Below, one piece after another: positions 1-9,603 of a DNA stretch of 64,000 bases. Source of the stretch: Paenibacillus sp. FSL K6-3182. GTDB lineage: Bacteria; Bacillota; Bacilli; Paenibacillales; Paenibacillaceae. Each line of letters opens with the position of its first letter. The first letter of the stretch is position 1. The position numbers and the translations under genes are program-made. The DNA is taken from the NCBI RefSeq assembly GCF_037976325.1, contig NZ_CP150265.1:2227501-2291500 (forward strand), written 5' to 3'. The notes beneath the pieces are model-generated. The model was given only the letters and a program-made list of their open reading frames with translations. It was not told where the DNA came from and searched no databases.

Positions 1-367
1 CAAATCTGGTTTGCACCTCTTCAGTCAGATTAGCGATTTGAACAGCGAGCATTTCTTGATATTTCGGGAAGTTGTTAACGAGCTCAGTTCCTTGCTTCGT
101 AATTAGATAAGCAGCGCCTGAGAAGGCGGTAAGTAAAATTAAAGTGAACAGCAGAATCGAAATGCCGGAAGCGATCGATTTTTTCATGCCAAGCTTATTT
201 AGACGCCTTGCCAGCGGCTCGATACATAAGAAAATGAGAAAGGATAAAAATATAGGCGTTGCGATTCGGTACAAATAGCTGAAAGAAAACATAATTAAAT
301 AGACAGTTAGTGCAATGAGTGCGATGTCAAAGGCGGTTCGCCAATACTTTTTGTAAAAGGGCAGCAT
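1..367 (-). CDS. AI-2E family transporter / YtvI-like membrane protein, partial (N-terminal part)
   Basis: Reading the minus strand from the ATG at 367-365 gives an open frame of 122 residues that leaves the window at base 1, so only the N-terminus is present. It begins MLPFYKKYWRTAF and holds hydrophobic segments at about residues 12-50 and 70-92, separated by IEPLARRLNKLGMKK, a short basic stretch after IEPL that is typical of the AI-2E/PerM/YtvI family (multi-pass membrane proteins, some acting as antiporters or sporulation membrane proteins). The adjacent deacetylase gene is divergent, with its start 166 bases away. The family assignment rests on overall pattern only; the diagnostic C-terminal half is missing. 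Confidence 0.72.
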   Translation of the reverse strand, partial: MLPFYKKYWRTAFDIALIALTVYLIMFSFSYLYRIATPIFLSFLIFLCIEPLARRLNKLGMKKSIASGISILLFTLILLTAFSGAAYLITKQGTELVNNFPKYQEMLAVQIANLTEEVQTRF

Positions 368-533
368 AATGTTTCTCCTTCTTTTTCCATATTCATATTT
401 CCATAAAGATTGTACTATAGTTTTTAAAAAGATGCCTATTTTTAATTGCGTTATGCTACAATTAATACTACTGTTGTTGTTTTGTACCGCTATTTATTCG
501 TCGACTAAATCATATAACGGTGGGGAAAACAAA

Positions 534-1925
534 ATGGAAAATTTGCTGTTATGGGGATTATACGTAGCATCCTTCTATGCGTTTCTTCCTGGCCTCATTA
601 GCCGTACTTTTGGCTTTCGTGTTTTTAAGAAGGGCCGTGTGGGAAACGAAATATCTTTAACGTTCGATGATGGGCCTGATGAGATTTATACGCCGCAATT
701 GCTCGATCTTCTTGCCCGCTACAATGCGAAGGCAACCTTTTTTGTTGTCGGCTCACATGCCGAGGGACAAGAAGAGCTGCTGAAGCGGATGAAGGATGAG
801 GGCCACAATATTGGTGTCCATAATTACGTTCATAAATCGAACTGGTTAATGCGTCCGAGGACGGTTAAGCGCCAAATCGAGCGTACGCTTGACATTATTG
901 AGCAAGCTACGGGATTGCGATCGACTTATTATCGCCCGCCATGGGGAATCGTAAATGTATTCGATTATGCGAACTTAGGCCATTTGCAAATTATTTTGTG
1001 GTCGGCAATGTTCGGTGATTGGCGGATACGTTTAGGGTCAGAACGATTGAAAAACCGGATGATGAAAAAGCTTCGGCCCGGTGAAGTCATTCTATTGCAT
1101 GATTGCGGCATGACCTTTGGGGCGGACAAGGATGCACCGAGAAATATGCTTACGGCACTTGAGGCTTACTTAGAAGAAGGTACGAAGCAAGGTTTCCGCT
1201 TTGTTGGCATTGAAGAAATGATGAAGCGATCTGAAGCAGCGCGTGCTGCTCATACATCACTCTTGAAGAAAGCGATGATATCGCTTTGGCTGACATGGGA
1301 GCGTCTGTTTCACGTCGTTTTCCGTTTGAAGACCGTTGGTGATGTGAAGGATGCAGCATTTCATTACCGGGTGACCACATACACTGGTCAGGACATTGAA
1401 TTAGCAGAGGGAGGACGCGTCTCAAAGGGAGACCGTATTGCAGAACTGCATTTTGACAACAAGAAATTGTCGATGATTGCAGCAACCTCAAAATCCCCTG
1501 TAGCTACAGGTATTCGCATGCTGCGTGAAGTGGAGCAAGCTCTTCCGCTGCTCGCAAATCAGCTTGCTGAAGATACAGATGCGAATGACATCAAAGCGGT
1601 ATATGGGGTTACAATGATCCATCGCGGGGCTGATCGTTTAGGATTTGAAATATTTCAGCTGCCTGAGGGCTGGTTTGCTAGATCATCGCGTGTGTACTTG
1701 CGAGTATTGATTAAAGTATTAACGAACACGAAGCAGACTTCTCAGAGCAAGAAAAAAAGAGAACTGATCTCGCCGCGTATGCTGTTAATGCCCGTCGCAA
1801 CGATTAGGTCTTATGCAACGGCACAGCTGAACATGATTCAAGATATAAGCCAGACAGTAGAGAGAACTTTAAACGCAGCAGCCGACGAAGCTGCGCAGTT
1901 AGGTACAAAAACAACAGCGATCTAA
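534..1925 (+). CDS. Polysaccharide deacetylase (NodB/CE4) with C-terminal YkoP-like domain
   Basis: Predicted membrane-anchored metal-dependent deacetylase of cell-wall polysaccharide (CE4 family), 463 residues. Residues 3-25 are a hydrophobic anchor. The NodB domain follows: TFDDGPD at 43-49 supplies the catalytic Asp and the metal-binding Asp, a HNYVH segment replaces the usual metal-binding HxxxH motif, RPPWG is the active-site groove motif and LLHD is the C-terminal histidine motif. The last 200 residues match in style the YkoP-like domain found fused to such deacetylases. The ATG at 534 is chosen over an upstream in-frame ATG at 369 because it has a GGTGGGG ribosome binding site and begins the anchor. 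Substrate (peptidoglycan, chitin-like or other) cannot be read from sequence. Confidence 0.85.
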   Translation: MENLLLWGLYVASFYAFLPGLISRTFGFRVFKKGRVGNEISLTFDDGPDEIYTPQLLDLLARYNAKATFFVVGSHAEGQEELLKRMKDEGHNIGVHNYVHKSNWLMRPRTVKRQIERTLDIIEQATGLRSTYYRPPWGIVNVFDYANLGHLQIILWSAMFGDWRIRLGSERLKNRMMKKLRPGEVILLHDCGMTFGADKDAPRNMLTALEAYLEEGTKQGFRFVGIEEMMKRSEAARAAHTSLLKKAMISLWLTWERLFHVVFRLKTVGDVKDAAFHYRVTTYTGQDIELAEGGRVSKGDRIAELHFDNKKLSMIAATSKSPVATGIRMLREVEQALPLLANQLAEDTDANDIKAVYGVTMIHRGADRLGFEIFQLPEGWFARSSRVYLRVLIKVLTNTKQTSQSKKKRELISPRMLLMPVATIRSYATAQLNMIQDISQTVERTLNAAADEAAQLGTKTTAI

Positions 1926-1973
1926 TGTTGAGATATAAATGACATTTATCCAAATGAATGTTAAATAAATAAA

Positions 1974-2011
1974 GGAGTGCAGGCTGTTTCCAGCCTGCAC
2001 TCCTTTTGTTT
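1974..2011. terminator. Bidirectional rho-independent terminator
   Basis: A 13-bp perfect stem (GGAGTGCAGGCTG, TTTC loop, CAGCCTGCACTCC) is flanked by an A-rich run on the left and TTTTGTTT on the right. It sits between the convergent deacetylase and ilvD genes and can end transcription from both sides. Confidence 0.9.
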
Positions 2012-2085
2012 AAATATAAGGCTAACTTACCTTATATATCTTGCTCAAAGCTGCTTCAGCATCCAGAGGATACTGAAGGCGATAA

Positions 2086-3771
2086 CTACATTTTCATTAC
2101 GCCGCCCGTGCTGGCAGATGTAACAAGGTGAGCGTAGCGAGCCAAGTAGCCGCGTTTGATTTTTAGCTCGAAGCCTTTCCATTCGGAACGGCGTTTCTCG
2201 AACTCTTCGTCGCTAATAAGAAGATCCATCGTACGGTTGTTCATGTCGATCTCGATGATATCGCCGTCTTGTACGAAAGCGATAGGGCCGCCTTCAGCTG
2301 CTTCAGGAGAAGCGTGGCCGATGCTGATGCCGCGAGATGCGCCGGAGAAACGTCCGTCTGTAATGAGGGCAACCTTAGCGCCGAGTCCCATACCTACGAT
2401 TTGCGAAGTTGGTGCAAGCATTTCTGGCATACCAGGGCCGCCGCGTGGTCCTTCGTAACGAATGACTACGACATGACCTTCTTTGATTTTTCCGTTAGCG
2501 ATGCCGTGAAGCGCTTCGTCTTGGGAATCGAAACAGATAGCAGGACCTTTGTGGTAGCCGCCAACGGACTTGTCAACTGCACCTGTTTTAATAATAGCGC
2601 CGTGAGGAGCCAGATTACCAAATAGTACAGCTAAACCACCGCGTTCTGTATGCGGGTTGTCGATGGTATGAATAACATCGGTGTCTTGAATTTCACAGCC
2701 AATAACATTTTCACGAAGCGTTTTGCCAGTAACGGTGATGCAGTCACCATGCAATGCGCCTTCTTTCTTGAATAGCTCATTAAGGACAGCACTTACGCCG
2801 CCTGCATTATGCACATCTTCAATGTGATAATCGGATGCAGGAGCGATTTTTGCCAAATGCGGTACGCGTTCAGCTACTTCGTTAATACGCTCAATTGGGT
2901 ACTCGATTCCAGCTTCATGCGCGATTGCTAGCGTGTGAAGAACTGTGTTTGTTGAGCCGCCCATTGCCATATCTAGAGCAAATGCATTGTCGATTGTATC
3001 TTTTGTAACGATGTCGCGAGGTTTGATGCCTAGCTCGATGATTTTCATCAATTGGCGAGCAGCGTCTTTAACGAACTCTTTGCGTTCTGGAGAAACAGCA
3101 AGAATCGTGCCGTTACCAGGCATTGCAAGTCCCATGCCTTCTGCCAAGCAGTTCATGGAGTTTGCCGTAAACATACCGGAGCAAGAGCCGCAAGTCGGAC
3201 AACCGAATTGTTCAAGCTCCATCAGTTGATCGTCATTGATTTTACCAGCTTGGTGAGCGCCTACGCCTTCAAATACGCTGGAGAGTGAAATTGAACGACC
3301 ATCGGATGTTTTACCGGCTTTCATAGGTCCGCCGCTTACAAGCATAGTCGGGATATTGACGCGAAGTGCGCCCATGATCATGCCCGGTGTAATTTTGTCA
3401 CAGTTTGGAATACAAACCATACCGTCGAACCAGTGAGCATTTACGACTGTTTCAATGGAATCGGCAATAATTTCACGGCTGGCAAGTGAATAACGCATAC
3501 CGATGTGACCCATTGCAATACCATCATCAACGCCGATTGTGTTAAATTCGAAAGGAACGCCGCCAGCTTCACGGATCGCTTCTTTAACGAGCTTGCCGAA
3601 CTCCTGTAGATGAACGTGACCAGGAATAATATCAATATACGAGTTGCAAACCGCGATAAACGGCTTGTCGAAATCTTCCTCTTTTACGCCTGCGGCGCGA
3701 AGCAAGCTGCGATGCGGTGCGCGGTCGAATCCTTTTTTGATCATGTCTGAACGCATTCTTTTGGCCGCCAT
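2086..3771 (-). CDS. ilvD: Dihydroxy-acid dehydratase
   Basis: Dehydrates 2,3-dihydroxy-isovalerate and -methylvalerate to the 2-keto acids in valine and isoleucine synthesis; a cytosolic Fe-S enzyme. The 561-residue product has the usual full length. Cys42 (VCNSY), the PNCDK cysteine and the CPTCGSCSG cysteine motif are the cluster ligand regions, and TDGRFSG plus [11 protein letters not shown] near the C-terminus are family signatures. ATG start with an AGGGGGAAC ribosome binding site. It is transcribed alone; the 240 bases upstream show no T-box. No other ilv or leu gene is next to it. Recognition is secure. Confidence 0.97.
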   Translation of the reverse strand: MAAKRMRSDMIKKGFDRAPHRSLLRAAGVKEEDFDKPFIAVCNSYIDIIPGHVHLQEFGKLVKEAIREAGGVPFEFNTIGVDDGIAMGHIGMRYSLASREIIADSIETVVNAHWFDGMVCIPNCDKITPGMIMGALRVNIPTMLVSGGPMKAGKTSDGRSISLSSVFEGVGAHQAGKINDDQLMELEQFGCPTCGSCSGMFTANSMNCLAEGMGLAMPGNGTILAVSPERKEFVKDAARQLMKIIELGIKPRDIVTKDTIDNAFALDMAMGGSTNTVLHTLAIAHEAGIEYPIERINEVAERVPHLAKIAPASDYHIEDVHNAGGVSAVLNELFKKEGALHGDCITVTGKTLRENVIGCEIQDTDVIHTIDNPHTERGGLAVLFGNLAPHGAIIKTGAVDKSVGGYHKGPAICFDSQDEALHGIANGKIKEGHVVVIRYEGPRGGPGMPEMLAPTSQIVGMGLGAKVALITDGRFSGASRGISIGHASPEAAEGGPIAFVQDGDIIEIDMNNRTMDLLISDEEFEKRRSEWKGFELKIKRGYLARYAHLVTSASTGGVMKM

Positions 3772-4012
3772 GTAAGTTCCCCCTATATGCTTATTAAAAT
3801 ATCAATACTCTCGATTTTATCACAACGGACAGGCGTTGGCTATAACGTCAGCCGAAAGGCGTTTCGCAAATAAATGTTAAAAAAACATTAAAAATGGCTT
3901 AAACATTGTGATATTCCATGAAACAATAGGACATGATGCAGGTTATTCATGTATAGTATGCTCATTGGTAACGATGAGAATAATTTGAAGATGAATAAGG
4001 AGGCGCTTGAAA

Positions 4013-4717
4013 TTGGAAAGAAGAGTATTAATTGTTGATGATGAGCGGGAAATTGCCGATCTTATAGAGATCTATTTGAAAAATGAAGGGTTTATTACCG
4101 AAAAGGCGTATGACGGGGAGCAGGCGCTGCTTGCTTATGCGCGAGATCCGTTTGACTTAGTCATCTTAGACATCATGATGCCGAATATGGATGGGCTGGA
4201 AGCTACGAGGCGGCTCAGGCGCGATCAATCGGTCCCTATTCTAATGCTCAGTGCAAAAGCAGAGGATATGGATAAAATTATGGGGCTGATGACCGGTGCG
4301 GACGATTATATGATCAAACCGTTTAATCCGCTTGAGCTTGTTGCTAGGGTACGCTCTTTACTGAGAAGATCCTATCAGTACAGCGGTCAAGCAAGTGCAA
4401 ATAACGGGGCGCGACTAGATAAGGAACTTCGCCTTGGACCGCTGCGGATCGATAAGCTGAGCCATACGGCTGAAATAGACGGCAATCCGCTGCACCTGAC
4501 TTCTACTGAGTTCGGCATTTTGCATTTGCTCGCTGGTCAGCCTGGCCGCGTGTTTAGTGCGGAGGATATTTTCCAGCAGGTGTGGAAAGAAAAATATTTT
4601 GATTCCAACAATACGGTAATGGTCCATATCAGCAAGCTCAGAGATAAGCTGGAGAAGGAGCTTGGTGATAAGATGATCATCACGGTCTGGGGGGTTGGCT
4701 ATAAAATTGAAGGATAA
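4013..4717 (+). CDS. OmpR/VanR-type response regulator
   Basis: Two-component response regulator, about 234 residues. The receiver domain has the acidic pair Asp9/Asp10, the phospho-acceptor Asp53 in LDIMMPN, and the switch Lys in MIKPF. A winged-helix DNA-binding domain ends with VWGVGYKIEG. A TTG at 4013 is the preferred start: AAGGAGG at 3997-4003 lies nine bases upstream, whereas the in-frame TTG at 4007 is only three bases from it. The downstream histidine kinase overlaps by about 23 bases, so the two are translationally coupled. The kinase and the following carboxypeptidase suggest a VanR-like cell-wall sensing role; the inducing signal is unknown. Confidence 0.92.
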   Translation: MERRVLIVDDEREIADLIEIYLKNEGFITEKAYDGEQALLAYARDPFDLVILDIMMPNMDGLEATRRLRRDQSVPILMLSAKAEDMDKIMGLMTGADDYMIKPFNPLELVARVRSLLRRSYQYSGQASANNGARLDKELRLGPLRIDKLSHTAEIDGNPLHLTSTEFGILHLLAGQPGRVFSAEDIFQQVWKEKYFDSNNTVMVHISKLRDKLEKELGDKMIITVWGVGYKIEG

Positions 4718-5810
4718 CATTGCATTAAAGCTTGTCTTCCGTTCGCTGCTGAATATGGTGATAAGCGCCGTGCTAGCGGCCTTTTCACTTTATATCCTAT
4801 TAGGGTTCGGAATGTGGCTTATCGATAATGTAAGGCCAATGAGAGTTTTATATCAATTCATTGATTCTAGGTTTGATCGACAGCTTGTGTATGGTGCTGC
4901 GGGCATTGTAATGTCTCTTTTTTACTACATCATTCTCCAGTGGAGCTTATTTCATTATCTCGGTCAAATGAATAAGACGGTTCGCCGCATTGCTGACGGT
5001 ACCTATGATATGGATTACAAAATCGAAGTGCGGAAAAGAAATATATTTGGTCCTATGGCAGCCAATATGAACAGCTTGGCAGGAAGGCTCCATCATGCGC
5101 TCGTGGAAGAGCGGAAGGCAGAGCAAACCAAAAACGAATTGATTACGAACGTTTCCCATGATTTGCGTACACCTTTAACATCAGTGCTTGGCTATTTGGG
5201 ACTGATTGAGCAGGATCGTTATCGAGACGAGGTAGAGCTGCGCCACTATGTTCAAATCGCTTATGAAAAATCGATGAGGCTGAATGTCCTCATTAATGAT
5301 CTTTTTGAATATACGAGAATGAGGCATGATACGACTGCGCTAAAAGTAACGAATTTTAATTTAATCGAAATGCTCGGGCAGCTGCTCGTGCAGTTTCGTT
5401 TGCCGCTGGAGGAAGCGGGAATGCAGAGCAAGCTGGTGACAGATAAAACGTCAGTCATGATCAAGGGAGATGCAGCCAAGCTTGTGCGTGTATTCGAGAA
5501 CTTGATCGTGAATGCCATGAATTACGGCAGAGACGGCAAACAAGTTGTTGTGACTGTTCATTTGGAGGGCAGTGCAGCCGTTGTCGAGGTTATTAATTTT
5601 GGTGAACCGATTCCAATGATGGACATTCCACATATTTTTGAACGATTTTATCGCGTAGACAAATCAAGAACACAGTGGTCAGGAGGTTCCGGCTTAGGGC
5701 TTGCCATTGCCAAAGGCATCGTTGAAAAGCATGAAGGTACGATTTCGGTGACGAGTGATTCGGAGCAAACGGCATTCCGTATAACATTGCCGATATTAAT
5801 TAATAATTAA
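4695..5810 (+). CDS. VanS-type membrane sensor histidine kinase
   Basis: Sensor kinase of about 371 residues, partner of the overlapping response regulator. Two membrane segments (about 18-45 and 68-90) bracket a short extracellular loop. A HAMP-like linker is followed by the dimerisation/phospho-acceptor motif NVSHDLRTP (His155), the N box ENLIVNAMNYG and the G2 box GGSGLGLAI. The G1 box reads INFGEPIP instead of DxGxGI, the form familiar from VanS-like kinases. A TTG at 4695 or at 4707 could be the start; both lie inside the regulator gene, so the frame is certain and the first four residues are not. Followed after 89 bases by a D-Ala-D-Ala carboxypeptidase, a plausible target. Confidence 0.92.
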   Translation: MAIKLKDNIALKLVFRSLLNMVISAVLAAFSLYILLGFGMWLIDNVRPMRVLYQFIDSRFDRQLVYGAAGIVMSLFYYIILQWSLFHYLGQMNKTVRRIADGTYDMDYKIEVRKRNIFGPMAANMNSLAGRLHHALVEERKAEQTKNELITNVSHDLRTPLTSVLGYLGLIEQDRYRDEVELRHYVQIAYEKSMRLNVLINDLFEYTRMRHDTTALKVTNFNLIEMLGQLLVQFRLPLEEAGMQSKLVTDKTSVMIKGDAAKLVRVFENLIVNAMNYGRDGKQVVVTVHLEGSAAVVEVINFGEPIPMMDIPHIFERFYRVDKSRTQWSGGSGLGLAIAKGIVEKHEGTISVTSDSEQTAFRITLPILINN

Positions 5811-5899
5811 GGGTTTCTTATGGTTTGTTTACGGTCTCCTTAAACTAACTCTCCTATACTTGGTTGTATAGAAGTGACAGTGAAAGGGGATCGTTTTTT

Positions 5900-6868
5900 A
5901 TGCAGCAAGAAACGTATGGAAGAAAACGTGGAGGCACAGTCTTGTGGCTTCTAACCGCAATTGGAGTGATCATCAGCGTCTTTTACGTCATATCATTAAA
6001 AGGCAGCCCATCTAGAGCGGATTTGCAATTGGATTCTAGCTCGGCTATTTTAATAGATCTCAATACAGGGGAAGTGCTCTACGAAAAAAATGCAAATGAA
6101 GCGCTGCCGCCTGCAAGCATGTCGAAGCTGATGACAGAGCTTATCATATTAGATCTCACAAGTGAAGGTACGCTTGATTGGAAAGAACAAGTGAAAACCA
6201 GCGCTTATGCTGCGGAGGTACCGGGATCCCAAATAGGCTTTTCGGCAGGGGAGACTTATACGGTTAGAGAGCTTTTTGAAGCGATGGCTATTCATTCCGC
6301 GAATGATGCGGCAGTGGCGCTTGCAGAGCATGTTAGCGGCAGTGAGGCTGCATTTGTTCAATTAATGAATAATCGGGCTGCTAAGCTGGACTTGTCCAAA
6401 GAAACCGTCTTTGCGAATGCAACGGGGCTTAGCCATGAGGATCTGGTTCCGTTTGAAGCTGCTTCCTCGGAGAGGGATACTATGATGTCAGCTAAGGATA
6501 CTGCAACACTAGCTGCTTATTTACTAAAGAAATATCCTGAGGTGGTCGATGTTTCCAGCCGCAGCAGCGTGAAGCTTGCGAGCACCTCGCAAAGATTGAA
6601 GACGACAAACATGATGCTAAGCGGCATGCCGTATGCATTTCCGGGCAATGACGGGTTGAAAACAGGCTATACCGTGCAGGCTGGTTATTGCTTTACAGGT
6701 ACAGCGAAGCAGGATGGCAAACGTCTTGTATCCGTCATTATGGGTGCGAAGACGCCAGAGCAGCGATTCACGGAAACAGGGAAGCTGTTTGAATACGGTT
6801 TTCAATTAAGCGGTTTGGAGAGCGTGATGGGGCATGTGCAAAGCAAACTTGGCTTTAAAGTAGGATGA
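5900..6868 (+). CDS. D-alanyl-D-alanine carboxypeptidase (PBP5/DacF family)
   Basis: Serine peptidase that removes the terminal D-Ala of peptidoglycan stem peptides at the outer membrane face. About 322 residues: an N-terminal membrane segment (about 12-31), then SxxK as SMSK with nucleophile Ser73 and Lys76, SAN in HSANDAA, and KTG in GLKTGYT, all three PBP motifs in order. The ATG at 5900 is chosen because AAAGGGGA lies just upstream and because it gives a normal anchor. The C-terminus is short and lacks the long PBP5-type beta domain. It follows a VanRS-like pair, and the gap contains TATACT without an obvious -35 box, as expected for activator control. Exact physiological role is inferred. 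Confidence 0.9.
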   Translation: MQQETYGRKRGGTVLWLLTAIGVIISVFYVISLKGSPSRADLQLDSSSAILIDLNTGEVLYEKNANEALPPASMSKLMTELIILDLTSEGTLDWKEQVKTSAYAAEVPGSQIGFSAGETYTVRELFEAMAIHSANDAAVALAEHVSGSEAAFVQLMNNRAAKLDLSKETVFANATGLSHEDLVPFEAASSERDTMMSAKDTATLAAYLLKKYPEVVDVSSRSSVKLASTSQRLKTTNMMLSGMPYAFPGNDGLKTGYTVQAGYCFTGTAKQDGKRLVSVIMGAKTPEQRFTETGKLFEYGFQLSGLESVMGHVQSKLGFKVG

Positions 6869-6953
6869 AAAAGGTTGAGGTAATCTGTTTTTCTCGAATG
6901 ATGCAGAAAATAGTCGATTATTCTCATTTGATTAGTTATGTTATTGTCATGTT

Positions 6954-6999
6954 AAGTCTAGGACGAGCGCGAGTCGCTTTTTCTAGACTTTTTGTTTTT
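6954..6999 (+). terminator. Probable rho-independent terminator
   Basis: AAGTCTAG at 6954-6961 pairs with CTAGACTT at 6983-6990, with a weaker inner GAC/GTC pairing, and is followed by TTTGTTTTTA. It ends the carboxypeptidase transcript before the urease promoter. Confidence 0.7.
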
Positions 7000-7000
7000 A

Positions 7001-7017
7001 TGTCACAAAAACTAACA
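7001..7017 (+). promoter_or_regulatory. GlnR/TnrA box of the urease operon
   Basis: TGTCA-N7-TAACA matches the TGTNA-N7-TNACA consensus of the nitrogen regulators GlnR/TnrA exactly. It is centred about 52 bases upstream of the expected transcription start of the promoter at 7026-7054, an activator-like position. Binding itself is inferred. Confidence 0.8.
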
Positions 7018-7025
7018 TTAAATGA

Positions 7026-7054
7026 TTTACGAACCGGTTTTTGCTGTTTATAAT
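7026..7054 (+). promoter_or_regulatory. Sigma-A promoter of the urease operon
   Basis: TTTACG (-35) and a perfect TATAAT (-10) are separated by 17 bases, 30 bases upstream of the ureA start codon. The weak -35 box fits the need for an activator at the adjacent GlnR/TnrA box. Confidence 0.75.
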
Positions 7055-7083
7055 AAAACTAATACAGATAAAGAGGTGAGTAT

Positions 7084-7386
7084 ATGCAATTGACCGAACG
7101 TGAAAAAGAAAAGCTGCTCATTACGATCGCTGCAGATTTGGCAAGACGACGAATGAATCGCGGCTTGAAGCTTAATTATCCTGAAAGCATAGCGTTAATC
7201 ACCTCTGAAATTATGGAAGGCGCTCGTGATGGAATGACAGTTGCACAGCTAATGGCATTTGGAACGACAATTTTGAATGCAGATCAAGTCATGACTGGCA
7301 TACCGCAAATGATTCACGAGGTTCAGGTGGAAGCGACTTTCCCAGACGGAACGAAGCTTGTTACCATTCACGACCCTATAACTTGA
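7084..7386 (+). CDS. ureA: Urease gamma subunit
   Basis: Smallest structural subunit of nickel urease, which splits urea into ammonia and carbamate in the cytoplasm. 100 residues, the standard length, beginning [12 protein letters not shown] and containing [14 protein letters not shown] and the [18 protein letters not shown] ending typical of UreA. ATG start preceded by AAGAGGTGAG. First gene of ureABC-F-G-D. The reading is secure. Confidence 0.97.
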   Translation: MQLTEREKEKLLITIAADLARRRMNRGLKLNYPESIALITSEIMEGARDGMTVAQLMAFGTTILNADQVMTGIPQMIHEVQVEATFPDGTKLVTIHDPIT

Positions 7387-7480
7387 AAACTAAATACAAA
7401 ACGGCTAGGGGCATCATTTCATTTGATATAGCAAGTGGTACGTGGAACGATCAGCTTTATAGGGGAGGAGAGAATGGCCT

Positions 7481-7849
7481 GTGATACCTGGACAATATCG
7501 AACGGCTGACGGTGAAATTGAATTAAATGCCGGACGAATGACGAAGCAGTTAATTGTAGTAAATACTGGAGATAGACCGGTTCAGGTAGGCTCTCATTTT
7601 CATTTTTTTGAAGTGAATCGTGCATTGAAGTTTGATCGCGAGGAAGCTTTCGGGATGCGCCTTCATATCGCAGCAGGTACAGCGGTTCGTTTCGAGCCTG
7701 GTGAGGAGAAGCCTATAACCGTTGTTGAGCTGGGTGGTACAAAGCTGTCTTATGGACTTAATGGTCTCAGCCAAGGGAAAGCGGAGAATGGCAGGATGCC
7801 AGATGTTGTTCGCGAACGGCTTGCGGCTTGGGAGGGCGAAGGTAAATGA
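7481..7849 (+). CDS. ureB: Urease beta subunit
   Basis: Second structural subunit of urease, 122 residues. It begins MIPGQY and contains [19 protein letters not shown] and [23 protein letters not shown], the classic UreB core. The start is GTG at 7481 with AGGGGAGGAG ten bases upstream; an ATG at 7474 is in another frame. A gap of 94 bases separates it from ureA, longer than the other gaps in this operon, and its stop overlaps the ureC start by four bases (ATGA), implying coupled translation. Confidence 0.96.
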   Translation: MIPGQYRTADGEIELNAGRMTKQLIVVNTGDRPVQVGSHFHFFEVNRALKFDREEAFGMRLHIAAGTAVRFEPGEEKPITVVELGGTKLSYGLNGLSQGKAENGRMPDVVRERLAAWEGEGK

Positions 7850-9561
7850 CTAAGATGGATCGACGCAGCTATGCGGCCATGTTTGGCCCTACAACGGGTG
7901 ATGCCATTCGGCTGGCAGATACGGAGCTATGGGCACAGATTGAACATGATTACACGGTGTATGGCGACGAATGCAAATTCGGCGGCGGCAAGGTTATACG
8001 CGATGGGATGGGGCAGTCGAGCGGCGCGCAGCGTGATGAGGGTGTGCTGGATACATTGATTACGAATGCGGTTATTATCGATCATTCCGGCATTGTGAAA
8101 GCGGATATCGGCCTAAAGGATGGATTTATCGTTGGCATCGGCAAAGCCGGCAATCCAGACATTATGGACGGCGTGCACCCGAATATGATTGTTGGCGCAA
8201 GTACCGAGGTTATTGCCGGTGAAGGAAAGATTGTAACTGCAGGAGCCATTGATTCGCATATTCATTTTATTTGTCCGCAGCAAATTGAAACGGCGCTCTC
8301 CTCGGGCGTCACGACGATGATCGGCGGCGGAACAGGTCCGGCAACAGGAACCAATGCAACCACGGTAACACCTGGCGCGTGGCATATGCGGCGCATGCTG
8401 GAGGCAGCCGAACATTTTCCGATGAATATCGGCTTTACGGGTAAAGGCAATGCTTCTTTCACCGCTCCGCTCATTGAGCAAATTGAAGCGGGAGCCATCG
8501 GGCTTAAGCTGCATGAGGACTGGGGAACAACACCAGCAGCAATTGACGCTTGCTTGCAAGCCGCAGATCAGTATGACATTCAAGTTGCTATCCACAGCGA
8601 TACGCTGAATGAGGCAGGTTTTGTTGAGGATACGCTTGCGGCCATTGGCGGAAGAACGATTCATACTTATCATACCGAGGGCGCGGGCGGCGGTCATGCC
8701 CCAGACATCATTATCGCGGCGGGTGAGATGAATGTTTTGCCTTCATCCACGAACCCTACTCGTCCTTTTACAATTAATACGATAGAAGAACATTTGGATA
8801 TGCTGATGGTTTGCCACCATTTGGACAGCAGCATTCCTGAGGACGTTGCATTCGCTGATTCTCGGATTAGGCCGGAGACGATTGCAGCGGAAGATATTTT
8901 GCATGATATGGGCGTATTCAGCATGATTAGCTCCGATTCGCAGGCGATGGGGCGCGTAGGAGAAGTTATTATCCGTACATGGCAAACGGCAGACAAGATG
9001 AAAAAGCAGCGAGGACCGCTCCTTCCGGACAATGAACAGCATGATAACTTCCGTATTAAGCGCTACATTGCCAAATATACGATTAATCCTGCGATCACGC
9101 ATGGTGTCTCTCATCTGGTAGGCTCGCTGGAAGCCGGTAAATTCGCCGATCTTGTCATTTGGAATCCAATGTTTTTTGGCGTCAAGCCGGATCTCGTCCT
9201 GAAGGGCGGGAGCATCGCATTTGCGCAGATGGGTGATCCAAACGCTTCCATCCCGACACCGCAGCCTGTGTTCGGTCGGTCGATGTTCGCTTCCTTCGGG
9301 AAGCTGGTGTTTAGCAGCTCGATTACTTTTGTATCTCAGGCAGCCTATGATCTCGGGGTTGCGAAGGAGCTCGGACTGCAGAAACGTATTGAACCTGTAA
9401 AAGGCTGCCGCAGCGTAACGAAGAAGGATATGATCCACAATGATGCAACGCCTAAGCTTGAGGTGGACGCGGAAACGTATCATGTTCTGGTAGATGGCGA
9501 GCATGTGACCTGCGAGCCAGCTGAGGTGCTGCCAATGGCGCAGCGTTATTTCTTATTTTAG
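7846..9561 (+). CDS. ureC: Urease alpha (catalytic) subunit
   Basis: Catalytic subunit carrying the two-nickel centre, 571 residues (full length). Visible active-site parts: [10 protein letters not shown] (nickel His pair), the carbamylated Lys221 in [35 protein letters not shown], the flap segment MVCHHLD with its cysteine and histidine, and [12 protein letters not shown] near the metal-binding Asp. Start overlaps ureB by four bases. No truncation or replaced ligand is seen. Confidence 0.98.
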   Translation: MTKMDRRSYAAMFGPTTGDAIRLADTELWAQIEHDYTVYGDECKFGGGKVIRDGMGQSSGAQRDEGVLDTLITNAVIIDHSGIVKADIGLKDGFIVGIGKAGNPDIMDGVHPNMIVGASTEVIAGEGKIVTAGAIDSHIHFICPQQIETALSSGVTTMIGGGTGPATGTNATTVTPGAWHMRRMLEAAEHFPMNIGFTGKGNASFTAPLIEQIEAGAIGLKLHEDWGTTPAAIDACLQAADQYDIQVAIHSDTLNEAGFVEDTLAAIGGRTIHTYHTEGAGGGHAPDIIIAAGEMNVLPSSTNPTRPFTINTIEEHLDMLMVCHHLDSSIPEDVAFADSRIRPETIAAEDILHDMGVFSMISSDSQAMGRVGEVIIRTWQTADKMKKQRGPLLPDNEQHDNFRIKRYIAKYTINPAITHGVSHLVGSLEAGKFADLVIWNPMFFGVKPDLVLKGGSIAFAQMGDPNASIPTPQPVFGRSMFASFGKLVFSSSITFVSQAAYDLGVAKELGLQKRIEPVKGCRSVTKKDMIHNDATPKLEVDAETYHVLVDGEHVTCEPAEVLPMAQRYFLF

Positions 9562-9603
9562 CTGCACGCTGCGGCCATGGAGGACAGGAGGGCGAGCGAA
9601 AAA

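Noticed and set aside
3772..4006. T-box or leucine-type attenuator in front of ilvD
   Set aside because: No T-box sequence, specifier stem or terminator hairpin is visible on the minus strand.
6865..7053. 62-codon plus-strand frame after the carboxypeptidase
   Set aside because: It runs through the terminator, the GlnR box and the urease promoter, so it is not a plausible gene.
8743..9504. 253-codon open frame on the minus strand
   Set aside because: It lies antisense to ureC, has no ribosome binding site or family motif, and reflects the codon pattern of the real gene.
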